Of a DNA stretch of 64,000 nt, positions 46,128 to 57,300 are shown in pieces. The position numbers and the translations under genes are program-made. Every line of letters starts with the position of its first letter. Position 1 is the first letter of the stretch. The notes under the pieces are model-generated. The model saw nothing but the letters and a program-made list of their open reading frames with translations, made no database searches and was not told the origin of the DNA. This DNA comes from Lingula anatina (lineage: Eukaryota; Brachiopoda; Lingulata; Lingulida; Lingulidae): contig NW_019775946.1 of assembly GCF_001039355.2 (NCBI RefSeq), positions 446,417 through 510,416 of the forward strand, in the 5' to 3' direction.

Positions 46128-49100
46128 TCACTTACTCAGCCATCCCCCTTCTATTGGCATGGCGGAACCCGTGATTTGTGCGGCATAGGGAGAACAAATG
46201 AAGGCCACGTACTCTGCAATCTTAAACATGAAACATCAGAATCCATAAGAAAGGCTGTTCTCATATTTCACAGTTAAGCTATAAAACATTATGCTTATTT
46301 TTAGCTGAGGTAAAGAAAAGCCAATATTTTGCAGTCAAACACGCGTTCAACGTTTCCAGTTAACCGTTTTATAATTTTGATTATAAAGGGTAACAAAAAG
46401 GTCTTGAAGCTTACTAGCACGAAAATTCATGCGTTAGCACTCCAATTGACGGTTCTGATATATACCAACAGCCAGTAGGAGTGCTAACGCATGAATTTTC
46501 GTGCTAGAAACTTACATGCTCTGGTTCTATGAACGTTTTCGTCGGTTGTCGCTTTGACACCAAATCGACCTGGTGAAATAAAGGTGTTTTGTTGAACTGT
46601 TTTAGGCAATAAAAGCGGAAGGTAGTTTATTTCTGAAGTAAAGTTCAAATATTCCTTTTCATACAGTAGATATGAATTAAGTTTATTTCGAATAAAGCAT
46701 TATCATCACCATTACAAACACTGTATCCGGTTTTGGATTGAAAAGTATGACATAATTTGCATAGCTGCATAAGAAATTGAAAAGTTAGAAAGTTGCACAG
46801 GAAAAATCTTCCCCCTTAAAATCGCATAATATTTTTCAAACAAACTATTCTTGGCAATAATGAAACTTACTTTGGCCTGTTCAAGAGAAATCCCTTCGTC
46901 CTGTACAAATTGTTTTATCTGTTTTTGTGTCACTAGAAAAAATGAAAGCCGTAATAATCATTTAACATCAGCTACCTTAAAAGGCACAGTTCACGATGAA
47001 TTTTGTCGACATTACTAATGGAGGCGTGTTAGGCTGTTATTCTGATTGCATACAGCGAGAGCCAATTGGCTAGATACACAAAACAATTTGTGAATGGTCT
47101 CTAAGTTTTTCGCCCCCCCCCCCTCTCTCTCTCCCTGTTCATTCACCTGTGCTGCCATCTTTACATAAACACTGTTTAGCATGCAACCTCAGAACTGGTG
47201 ATCATTTCTATATTCCTCAGTATCATGGTATGTGAAAAAAGCCGATATATTCCATTTTCAGACAGAATAGTGACGTTCTTCTGCTTAACGGCTTACATCC
47301 ATAACGGAATACGAGTACTATATAACGAGTAGCAAGAGGCTTTTAAAAATGCGTATGTAGAAACTGTAGCAGTGATCAATGTAATTAAAAAAATTTAGCT
47401 TATCCAATGTTTATAAAATGTATCCCTCGGAACAATTATAAATTAAAGTAGTTCCACATGATCACCAAAACACTTAAAATTCCAATGGTTCCTTTTGTAA
47501 GGTGAACTTAATGTGGGACCATTCCCAGACCCCTTTGTACTAACTGTGGATCGATCTATCTTTGAGGGGATTTTCGCTAAATTGCAATCAACCTAAGCGG
47601 CTTAGATGTCTGTCACACCTTCTGAAGCTGCTAGGGGTTAATAAATTATCGTTTAGCAGCTTCAGTAGGCGTGCCAGACATCTAAGCCGCTCAAGCTGAA
47701 ATCAACGCAGTGCAAACCCCCTCGGAGATGGATCGATCCTGTTAGATTGATCTAAGTATGGGAACCCAGTCGCAATCCTATTTAGTGCTACGCAATTGCT
47801 TTCTTTCATCAAAAAGGACAATCTTTGCGTTGCAGGGCACTACTATTCTTATCAACTTTTCTTATAAATCATCAGTAATTTCTTACCGGGTGTGTCTACA
47901 AATCCTGGACATAAAGTGTTGCAAGTGATGCCGTAGTCAACTACCTCAAGCGCAATACCCTGTAATAACGAAAATGAACTACGTTTACAGTTAAACTGTT
48001 TGGCAAAATACAATGGTGGAAGAATTGTTCACTCCCTGCAATTATACCGTTGTTGTTAAGTCTATCTGAACGCAGTCCAAGACCCCATTCCAAGAGATTA
48101 CATCGATCCAACTAGATCGACCTAACTCCCTGGGGGTTCACGCTAAAGAGCTGTCAGCCAAGCGGGCACGAAAGTTTATTACCCCCTTACAGCTTGTAGT
48201 AGGCGGGACGGACATTTAAGCCGGATTATCTGACATTAATCTAGTGATTTAGATCGATCTAAAATCTATGGGAATACGCCCCAAGACAATGTGGGATTGG
48301 TAACAGTATGGCAAATTTACAGTTGGCTGATTTCAAGGCTGTGTATTTGTTTTTCATCCATTAGGTGTATTTTATTTAACTACATTAGGTCTTGGAAACC
48401 ATGTCTTTCCAGTGTGACTTAACTTCTAGCTATACTGCAAGAAATGCATGTTGTTAGGACGACGAAGGAAACTCCAGCAGCGTTTTTATTCTAATTTCAG
48501 TTTATAACAGATCTCACCTTTGCCAATCCCACAACACCATGTTTAACTGCACTGTACACTGCTTTCCCTGCTGTCGATATCATACCGTGTACAGAGGAAG
48601 TGATGAGGATGCGCCCCCAGCCTTGCGTGAAAAAGAATGGAAAAGAAAGGAAAAACTAAGATCAAAATATTGACGGGCGTGTTTTCGTTCTTAAGTGCAT
48701 CTCACTGCAATGCATTGAGAAAGAAGGGCCTGACAAAAAATAGAATATCACAATTTCCTCCTTTTCCCATTTTCTTTCTAATTGTCGGTTTCTTCGTCGC
48801 CAAATTAATTGTTTATTCAACGTTAAGCTCTGATCACAACTCAGCATCGGCTTACCCTTTCTCTTCATGAGTGGTATAAACCTTTTGCACAGGTGAAAAG
48901 GAGCTGACAGCATGACTGCCACCATGTCGTCCCATTTCTCCTCAGGGTATTCCTCAACAAGGCAGACGTGGTTGTATCCTTAAACATTACCAAAACAGTG
49001 GGCAACAAATATGTATAATAATCATATTTGTATGACATGCATACAGTTATTAAGATAATAACAGAAATGCAAGGCAAAATAAGTACCAAAGCACTTATGT

Positions 49101-52100
49101 CACATTTATCTATATCAATTTTAAAACAATTTCATAACTATTCACAACAATAGAAAAATCACATGATTGATTCGACAACTTCATTTCGATTCCCAAGTCA
49201 CCAGCGTTTCAGCGACTTCAGCTGTCTTCGCATGCGTACCTGCATTGTTTATTAGAACGTCCACGCCCTCTGGATATAACTTGATGACACTGGTGAACAG
49301 CTCATTGATGTCAGCAACCTTACTGAGGTCTGCATCAATGTAATCTACTCGACACTTATATTTGCTGAAATAACAGAATTTGAAAAGAGATAAACCAAAA
49401 AAGTCTTGAAACATTATTCATGCACGTTTTCTTTTTATGTTTAAGACGTACGTAATAACTTTAATAGGCACTTTGAAATAGAAATAAATTAACTGTCAAT
49501 GGTTGGACCTTTACAGGGGTAGGCTAGAGTCAGATGTAGATGCGAAGAACGTGTTTCTAGGCACCCTTGGCTGTTTCCTAGATCTGTTAATTAACTTGGC
49601 AAAAAAAAAAAAGGAAAGAGGCTTACACCATACTAGAGGTAGCCTACTAGTCTATCACACCTCCTACATCCGAGACTCTGTACGATTATCCGATCTTTCC
49701 ATAATAAAATCCGACAAATTAGAAAAAAGTTGGGAAATTATCATGCCACGTTACATAAGAAAAAATACACGTATCTCCACATGACATGCAGAGTGACGAT
49801 CTTATACTCCCCTACCAAAGAAAGTGTCACCCCTACTGCAATTAGTAAAATGATACAGAAAAACAAGTCATAAACTAATCTTTATTTTTTAACATTCTAG
49901 AACGATTTTTCACAAAAGTTAACGATTTGTACCACCAACGATTAAAATGACCATAGTAAAGATATCAAAGCCACATCTTAGTGTTTTGTACAGTGCAAGA
50001 TGTCACGAAGATTCTTAAATGTTTGTGGGGTGACGACGTTCCACATATGGAAGACAGTATGGGAACATTTCTGTTTATACCAATCCTTTCCTGAGTATTT
50101 CTGACACATTTTCAATGTTGCTCTGATATAAGGATAGTGCTGGCCATTAGAGGGGGGAGGTGTCTGGATCTGGTTCCCATATGCCAAGTCTTCTTTGTGG
50201 TTTAAGGTCAAAATCTAGGGTGCGGCTTTCCTGTACAAATGAATGGGAAGCGGACTGTATTTCGGGGGGGACTATCTGTCACGTTACACCGGGCTTGGAT
50301 GTTATGCTCTGTGTTAACGTCCCTGCTGACCGCTACCAGCTTGCAAATGCCATGACTGATATGTGGTTGTCAACAAGAGACAGGCAATCGGACAGCTTCT
50401 CTTCAGCTGTTATCTACCATGGCCCATAGGAGCCTACGCGTGCGTCTTTTAGACGCCCCTTTACATGCGAAAACGACAAGGCCTATGCCGAGTTCGTCTT
50501 TTACTACAGAGCTTTGTGAGCCGAAAATGACATGGCTGTGTCTCTTTCGCCACTTACTGAACTCCACAGATGCGAGATTGACACGACCCATGTCGCGTTC
50601 GTCTCTCAAATGACACTGTTATAAAACATGAAATAGGCATAACGTGTGATTTTCGCAGCTGAATAAGTAGACCCTTATAAACGAAGTTGACGTAACTTGA
50701 GAGTCATGTCGCTTTCAACTCTTACAAACCTCCAACAAAATCTATCTCCACACAGACGCGCGCGACATGTACTATTGGACATGGGTCAGTTGAAACCCTA
50801 TTAACCTAAAGGGCTCATGTTACTTTCAGCCAACTCTTATATGTCAAATCCAATTAATTTGAAACAGTGTTGTGCTGTCCCAAAACATTTTTTTCATTTG
50901 AATCCCATCATAATTTAGTGCTATCTAGATAACAGTGTGGCTAATTGCTTGTAATAATTATATGGCCTCATATTTTTATTTTCAAGGATTCAAATATAAA
51001 GGGTTTTAAGACGGTCCTTCTGTTTCAAATTAATTGGCTGAAAGTAACATGAGCCATTTAGGTTAATGTCGCTTTCAACTGACCCATGTCCAATAGTACA
51101 TGTCGCGCGCGTCTGTGTGGAGATAGATTTTGTTGGAGGTTTGTAAAAGTTGAAAGCGACATGACTCTAAGGTCACGTCAACTTCGTTTATAAGGGTCTA
51201 CTTATTCAGCTGCGAAAATCACACGTAATGCCTATTTCATGTTTTATAACAGTGTCTTTTGAGAGACAAACGCGACATGGGTCGTGTCAATCTCGCATCT
51301 CTGGAGTTCAGTAAGTGGCGAAAGAGACACAGCCATGCCATTTTCGGCTCTCAAAGCTCTGTAGTAAAAGACGAACTCGGCATAGGCCTCGTCGTTTTCG
51401 CATGTAAAGGGGCGTCTAAAAGACGCACGCGTAGGCTCGTATGGGCCATGGTAGTTATCCAAACCCTTGTGTTAATCACTTATGTCAACACTGAATCTCA
51501 TTTGAAACAGTACCATTCACCAGTTTTTTGGGTGGTGCCTATGCCAGAGTTCTGGTATATCATCTGACTCGACGTAGACGGTTTCTGGCGGTGATCATTT
51601 TTCTCCTAACGAAACCCTGCTTACAGAGTGGTAAGAAGATTGCCTATATGTTTTGGTCTGATGTTGCAGTGAAGTTCCTTTATGCTATGGAACGTTCGCT
51701 ACGAGCAAGTGTGTCAGCATTCCCTCTTCTCTGGATGTGGTAAGCGAGTGGTCTCCGTAAGTCAGCCTGAACCAGAACCAGGAAATCCTAGTCATGTTCC
51801 TGTTTGGTTATGACGTTGCCTAACCCTCTGAAGGTTTTTATGAAACAGCCCAACCTTCTTGCAAACCTGCGGACCGAAACTCCCTCCTGTGTTCCCTGTA
51901 TGGACAACATAAAATACAAGAGATAAATGGGAAATTTGATGGTCATGCTGGGACAGTGCACTACCTCTCGCTTCTTTTATTTGCTCGATATTTGGTTGTG
52001 TGAACATTGTGTAATAAAATAATTAAATCTATGGGTATCACTGTGGTAACAATATACATAAATGCTTTAAGGGAGACAGTTTTTTGGTAGGGGGTTACAA

Positions 52101-52577
52101 TACCGGTCGAGTCAGAGTAGCTGCCAGACGGCTTCAGTCAGCTGTTCGGTCGGTTCGGTGATTGTAGTGTCTACTGATTTTACTTAGATATGATGAGCCA
52201 GTGCTCACTCGTTGCCTTTTATCCGGAGACCTACCCAAATCCCAAAGGCCATCACTATTTAGAAAGCAATATATAGGCCTTCTTGCAGTATTAAATTTGT
52301 TTTATTCAAGTAAGATCTAGACCTCAGTTACTGGGCATTAAGATAAACTGGTAAACGTGATTTAACATTTTAATTTTGCCATATGCTTATACCGGAAGTC
52401 GACACATCACCTGGTAAAATCCTCCTTCAGTTTACTGATCAGCTCCTCGTCACCGAAGCCTGTCAGGATGATGCTGGCGCCCCTCTTTGCCAAACCGTGG
52501 GCAATAGCAAGCCCAATCCCACTGGTGGAGCCAGTCACTAGCGCGACCTTGCCGTCCAAATGCCGTTCAACGCTCAT
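46128..52577 (-). CDS. Short-chain dehydrogenase, D-3-hydroxybutyrate dehydrogenase-like, copy B
   Basis: Same family and probable reaction as copy A. Eight exons, each the same length as in A: 52411-52577, 49240-49364, 48856-48978, 48518-48621, 47887-47959, 46871-46932, 46516-46569, 46128-46220; 801 nt, 266 residues with no interruption. It starts [20 protein letters not shown] and carries [20 protein letters not shown], then [25 protein letters not shown], the Ser148/Tyr161/Lys165 triad, [20 protein letters not shown] and [15 protein letters not shown]. Intron 1 is 3 kb because of a foldback insertion. Introns 4 and 5 each hold a palindromic MITE. A 92-bp inverted repeat begins 10 bases into the intron after exon 46516-46569. 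The intact frame suggests a working gene. Confidence 0.85.
46415..46506. mobile_element. 92-bp inverted-repeat element with 9-bp target-site duplication
   Basis: Begins TAGCACGAAAATTC and ends GAATTTTCGTGCTA, with perfect terminal inverted repeats of about 29 bp around a ~34-base loop. Flanked by GAAGCTTAC (46406-46414) and GAAACTTAC (46507-46515), one mismatch apart. The homologous site in copy C (CTTGAAACTTACATG, about 53635) is empty. The right-hand duplication is the first nine intron bases, GTAAGTTTC on the minus strand. Confidence 0.9.
47515..47768. mobile_element. Palindromic MITE-like element, GATCGATC family, copy 2
   Basis: In intron 5 of dehydrogenase B. Ends gggaccattccc and gtatgggaaccc. 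Inside, an inverted pair (gcggcttagatgtctg and cagacatctaagccgc) folds around gaagctgcta…tagcagcttc. GATCGATC-type boxes sit near both ends. The same insertion is present at the equivalent place in copy C (54706-54952) and absent from copy A. Confidence 0.85.
48081..48282. mobile_element. Palindromic MITE-like element, GATCGATC family, copy 3
   Basis: In intron 4 of dehydrogenase B only. It matches the PLPBP-intron element (21163-21386) in reverse orientation over tacccccttacagctt, gtaggcgggac and tttagatcgatctaaa. No frame. Dehydrogenases A and C lack it, so it inserted after B and C separated. Confidence 0.8.
50415..51453. mobile_element. 1.04-kb foldback (long inverted repeat) element in intron 1 of copy B
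   Basis: Two arms of about 430-450 bp (50415-50867 and 51020-51453) are near-perfect inverted copies around a ~150-base loop. Ends are TACCATGGCCCATA and its complement. Both sides are flanked by GTTATC (50409-50414 and 51454-51459). Paralogue A still has the unoccupied site, AGCTGTTATCCAAACCC at 44431-44447, with a single GTTATC. No protein is encoded; the arm frames merely mirror each other. Foldback-type, mobilised in trans by unknown machinery. Confidence 0.93.
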
Positions 52578-53292
52578 TATGTTGTAGTTAACCTTTTCAG
52601 TCTCAATTGAGCAGTTAGTGTATGTATGTGGTAAAACAGAAGCTGCAGTTGCGGGCACGAACGTGACGACGCACAGCGCCTCCTATTAACGACTCACAGC
52701 TCTCATCCTCATCCCGATGTGATGTGACAGAGAGTCCCGCCATTTTAAGGTCCGCGGAACCCTCATTATAACAGTCCGACAGACTTCCATTTTTGAAAAG
52801 TTTTGAATCTCACGGTCTGCGGAACAGAACATTTTGTAAAGTCCAATCCTTGGGCAGCAAAGATGTGAAATGAACAGACATTTTAAATGAATTGATGGAT
52901 AGTCCAGTAGGCACTTCCATGCCTCCAACGTTATTATATTATGAGATAACTATTTTGGACGTTAGTGAAACTAGAAATTGTGTTTCTACAAGATTCTTTT
53001 ATTGACTCGATGTCCTGAATGAGAAGTTTGCTTTCCACTTTGCCAATTTTGGGCAACTGAAGATCACCGTCAATTTTAACAAAATTTTAAGTGTATATAT
53101 ATATATATTTACACAAAATAATTATTGAGCAAAGTGTTTATTTTTAGATAAGTAGTTCACATGTTACGAAAGAGCAACTGATGTGTATTAATTGTGGTTG
53201 TAGGGCTGATCTTCCATTAGTTACACCACAGTTTTTTCATGATGGCGTTCGATGCTGCTAAATCTTCATTGTGCTTCTTGTGACCAGGGACG
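52578..53292. repeat. Inter-gene part of the duplicated dehydrogenase unit (B-C junction)
   Basis: The 5' flank of copy B and the 3' flank of copy C, homologous to 45456-46127. It contains a short (TA)n at about 53094-53109 in place of a similar run at 45930 in the other copy. No gene seen. Confidence 0.85.
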
Positions 53293-54284
53293 TCACTTAC
53301 TCAGCCATCCCCCTTCTATTGGCATGGCGGAACCCGTGATTTGTGCGGCATAGGGAGAACAGATGAAGGCCACGTACTCTGCAATCTAAAACACGAAACA
53401 TCAGAATTCATGTGAAAGCCTGTTCTCATATTTCACATTACGCTTATTTTTAGCTGAGGCAAAGAAAAACCAATATTTCCATGCAACAAGAGCAACATGT
53501 CAAAATAAATGCAGGCCCTACATAAATATTTAAAGCTTTCCCCAGATAACGCTTATCAATTTTGCAGTCAAGCGTGTTAAACGTTTCCAGTTAACTGTTT
53601 TATAATGTTGATTATAAAGAGTAACAAAAAGATCTTGAAACTTACATGTTCTGGTTCTATGAACGTTTTTGTCGGTTGTCGCTTTGACACAAAATCGACC
53701 TGGTGAAATAAAGGCGTTTTGTTGAAATATTTAAGGCAGTGAAAGCGGAAGACACTAAACTAATTATCAGGCCATTGCCTGATACTTTATTTCTTAAGTA
53801 AAGGTCAAATATTTATTCCACATATTTATTCCTTTTCACCCAGAAGCTTTGAATGTAAGTTTATTTCGAATAAAGTATTATCATCATCATTACAAACACT
53901 GAATCCGGTTTTTGGATTGAAAAGTATTACATAATTTGCATAGCAGGACAAGAAATTGAAACGTTAAAAAGTTGCCTTGCTTACACAGGAGAAAATCTTC
54001 CGCCTTAAAAGTCGCATAATATTTTTCAAACAAACTATTCTTGGCAATAATAAAACTTACTTTGGCCTGTTCAAGAGAAATTCCTTCGTCCTGTACAAAT
54101 TGTTTTATCTGTTTTTGTGTCACTAGAAAAAAATGAAAGCTGTAATAATCAAGTAACATCAGCTACTATATAAGGCACCGTTCACAATGAATTTTGTCGA
54201 TATTACTAATGGAGGCGTGTTAGGCTGTTATTGTGATTGCATTCAGCGAGAGCCCATTAGCTAGATCCACAATACTTTGTGAAT

Positions 54285-54324
<40 letters not shown>

Positions 54325-57300
54325 CATTCACCTGTGCTGCCATCTTTACATAAACACTGTGTAGCAGGCAACCTCAGAACAGGTGAGTATTTCACATTTT
54401 CCTCAGCATCATGGTCTGTGGAAGAGCCGATATATTCGATTTTCAGACAGAATAGAGACGCTCTTATGCTTAACGGCTTACATACATAAAGGAATACGAG
54501 TACTATATAATGAGTAGCAAGAGGCTTTTAAAAATGCCTATGTAGAAACTGTAACAGTGATCAATGTAATTAAAAAAATTAGCTTATCCAATGTCTATAA
54601 AATTTATCCTCTCAGAACAATTATAAACTAAAGTAGTTACACAGGATCGCCAAAACACTTAAAAAGCTAATGGTTCCTTTTGTAAGGTGCACTTGCTGTC
54701 TTTTAGGGACCATTCCCAGACCCTATTGTACTAACTGTGGATCGATCTATCTCTGAGGGGATTTTCGCTAAATTGCAATCAACCAAAGCGGCTTAGATGT
54801 CTGTCATACCTTCTGAAGCTGCTAGGGGTTAATAAATTATCGTTAGCAGCTTCAGTAGGCGTGCCAGACATCTAAGCCGCTCAAGCTGAAAGCAACGCAG
54901 CGCAAACCTGATGGATCGATCCTGTTAGATCGATCTAAGTATGGGAACCCAGTCTTAATCGTATTTAGTGCTACGCAATCGCTTTCTTTCATCAAAAAGG
55001 ACAATCTTTGCGATGCAGGGCACTTTTATTCTTATCAACTTTTCTCATAAAATCATCAGTAATTTCTTACCGGGTGTGTCTACGAATCCTGGACATAAAG
55101 TGTTGCAAGTGATGCCGTAGTCAACTACCTCAAGCGCAATACCCTGCAACGAAAATAAGCTACGTTTACAAAAACTGTTGGGCAAAAAACAATATTAGGT
55201 CATGGAAACCATGCCTTTCCAGTGTGACTTAACTTCTAGCTTTATTGCAAGAAATACATGTTGTTAGGACGCGAAGGAAACTCCAGCAGCGTTTTTTATT
55301 TTTTATTCTAACTTTCAGTTTATAACAGTTTATAACAGATCTCACCTTTGCCAATCCCACAACACCATGTTTAACTGCACTGTACACTGCTTTCCCTGCT
55401 GTCGATATCATACCGTGTACAGAGGAAGTGATGAGGATGCGCCCCCAGCCTTGCGTGAAAAAATGAAAAACCAAGACCAAAATATTGACAGTTGTGTTTG
55501 CGCTCTTAAACACTTCTCACTGCGATGCATAATAAAAAAATAGCTATCACCATTTTCTCTTTTTTTTACATTTTCACTTTTTTCTCCGTTTGTGGGTTTC
55601 TCAGTAGCCCAATTAACTGTTAATCCCTGATCACAACTCGGCATCGGCTTACCCTTTTTCTTCATGAGTGGTATAAACCTTTTGCAGAGGTGAAAAGGAG
55701 CTGACAGCATGACTGCCACCATGTCGTCCCATTTCTCCTCAGGGTATTCCTCAACAAGGCAGACGTGGTTGTATCCTAAAACGTAACAAAGACAGCGGTC
55801 AACACATATCAAGACATACTAGACAGTAATACTACTAATATAGCATGGGAGTAGGCATTTCGGGGCATTTTAAAGCACTTCACGTCACATTCAGCTAAAC
55901 ACTTTAAATACAATTTTATAACTATTTACAACAATAGAAATAAATCACATGTCTAATTCGACAATTTAACAAGGCAGCAAAGCTGTCAAATGTACAGACA
56001 AAAAACAGGAAATAACTATGCACAAAATAGGCTACTGTCAATTCTGATGCAAAATTTTAATGATTGAATTTGACAAACTGCAATGATATGAGTTTATTTC
56101 CATTTTTGAAACTTTATTACACAATACACGATAACAAGTTTACCATCATTTTTACATAATCAACTAATAATGTTGTAAAGATGCAGGAAATGCCAAACAA
56201 ACACTTTTACGTATCTTATTAATTAAATAATGAAACTGTTAACATGCCTAAGAAATGAATCTGAGGAAATGTGAAAAAACGGCATTTCTTTGAAATAATG
56301 GCCCGATTAAGCTGATTTTTGAACTCAACCTGCGTTTTAGCAGGAATGACCACTCCTGTGAGTTTCATGACAATTGGCCCATCTGTTTTTCTTATATTGT
56401 NNNNNNNNNNNNNNNNNNNNNNNNNNNNNNNNNNNNNNNNNNCAATTTTTATATGATCAACTAAGAAAATTGATGAGATGGGGAAAATATCAATAGAATA
56501 GTGTTAAATGTCTAATTTCCTCCATTCTGAGATTCTGAACATAGTGAATGATTAAATCTGACAAACTGCAATGATATGAGTTTATTTCCATTTTTGACAC
56601 TTTATTACACAATACACGATAACAAGTTTACCATCATTTTTACATAATCAACTAACAATGTTGTAAAGATGCAGGAAATGTCAAACAAACACTTTTACGT
56701 ATCTTATTAGTTCAATAATGAGACTGTTAACATGCCTAAGAGTTGAATCTGAGGAAATGTGAAAAAACAGCATAACTTCTAAAATAATGCCCCGATTATG
56801 CTGATTTTCGAACTCAACCTCCATTTTAGTAAGATTGACCACTACTGTGAGTTTCATGACAACAGGCCTAGGGGTTTTCCTTAAAATGTGTTTACAGGGT
56901 TGCATATATGCTGAAAAAAGTGAAAAAACAGCATAACTTCCCTTAAAATGGCCCGATCATGCTGATTTTCGAACTTGACCTGCGTTTTATGAATATTCAT
57001 CAGCTCTGTAAATATTAAGCCAAAAAGTGAAACTGCCTTCCACTTATCGTGTTTACAAGGAAAGTGCACGGCGCCGGCGACGGCATCGGCATCGGCATCG
57101 GCATCGGCGACGACAGACGCAGGTGATGGCAATATGTACGGACACATCTGTGTCTGTACATAAAAAACAAATCCCATTTCGTTTTGCAAGTCACCAGCGT
57201 TTCAGCTGTCTTTTGTACGCGTACCTGCATTGTTTATTAGAACGTCCACGCCCTCTGGATATAACTTGATGACACTGGTGAACAGCTCATTGATGTCAGC

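Noticed and set aside
50419-51567. Mirror-image frames of 60-100 residues (for example [18 protein letters not shown]... and [18 protein letters not shown]...)
   Set aside because: They are the two arms of the foldback element read on opposite strands. There is no recognisable domain, and frame conservation follows from near-identical DNA.
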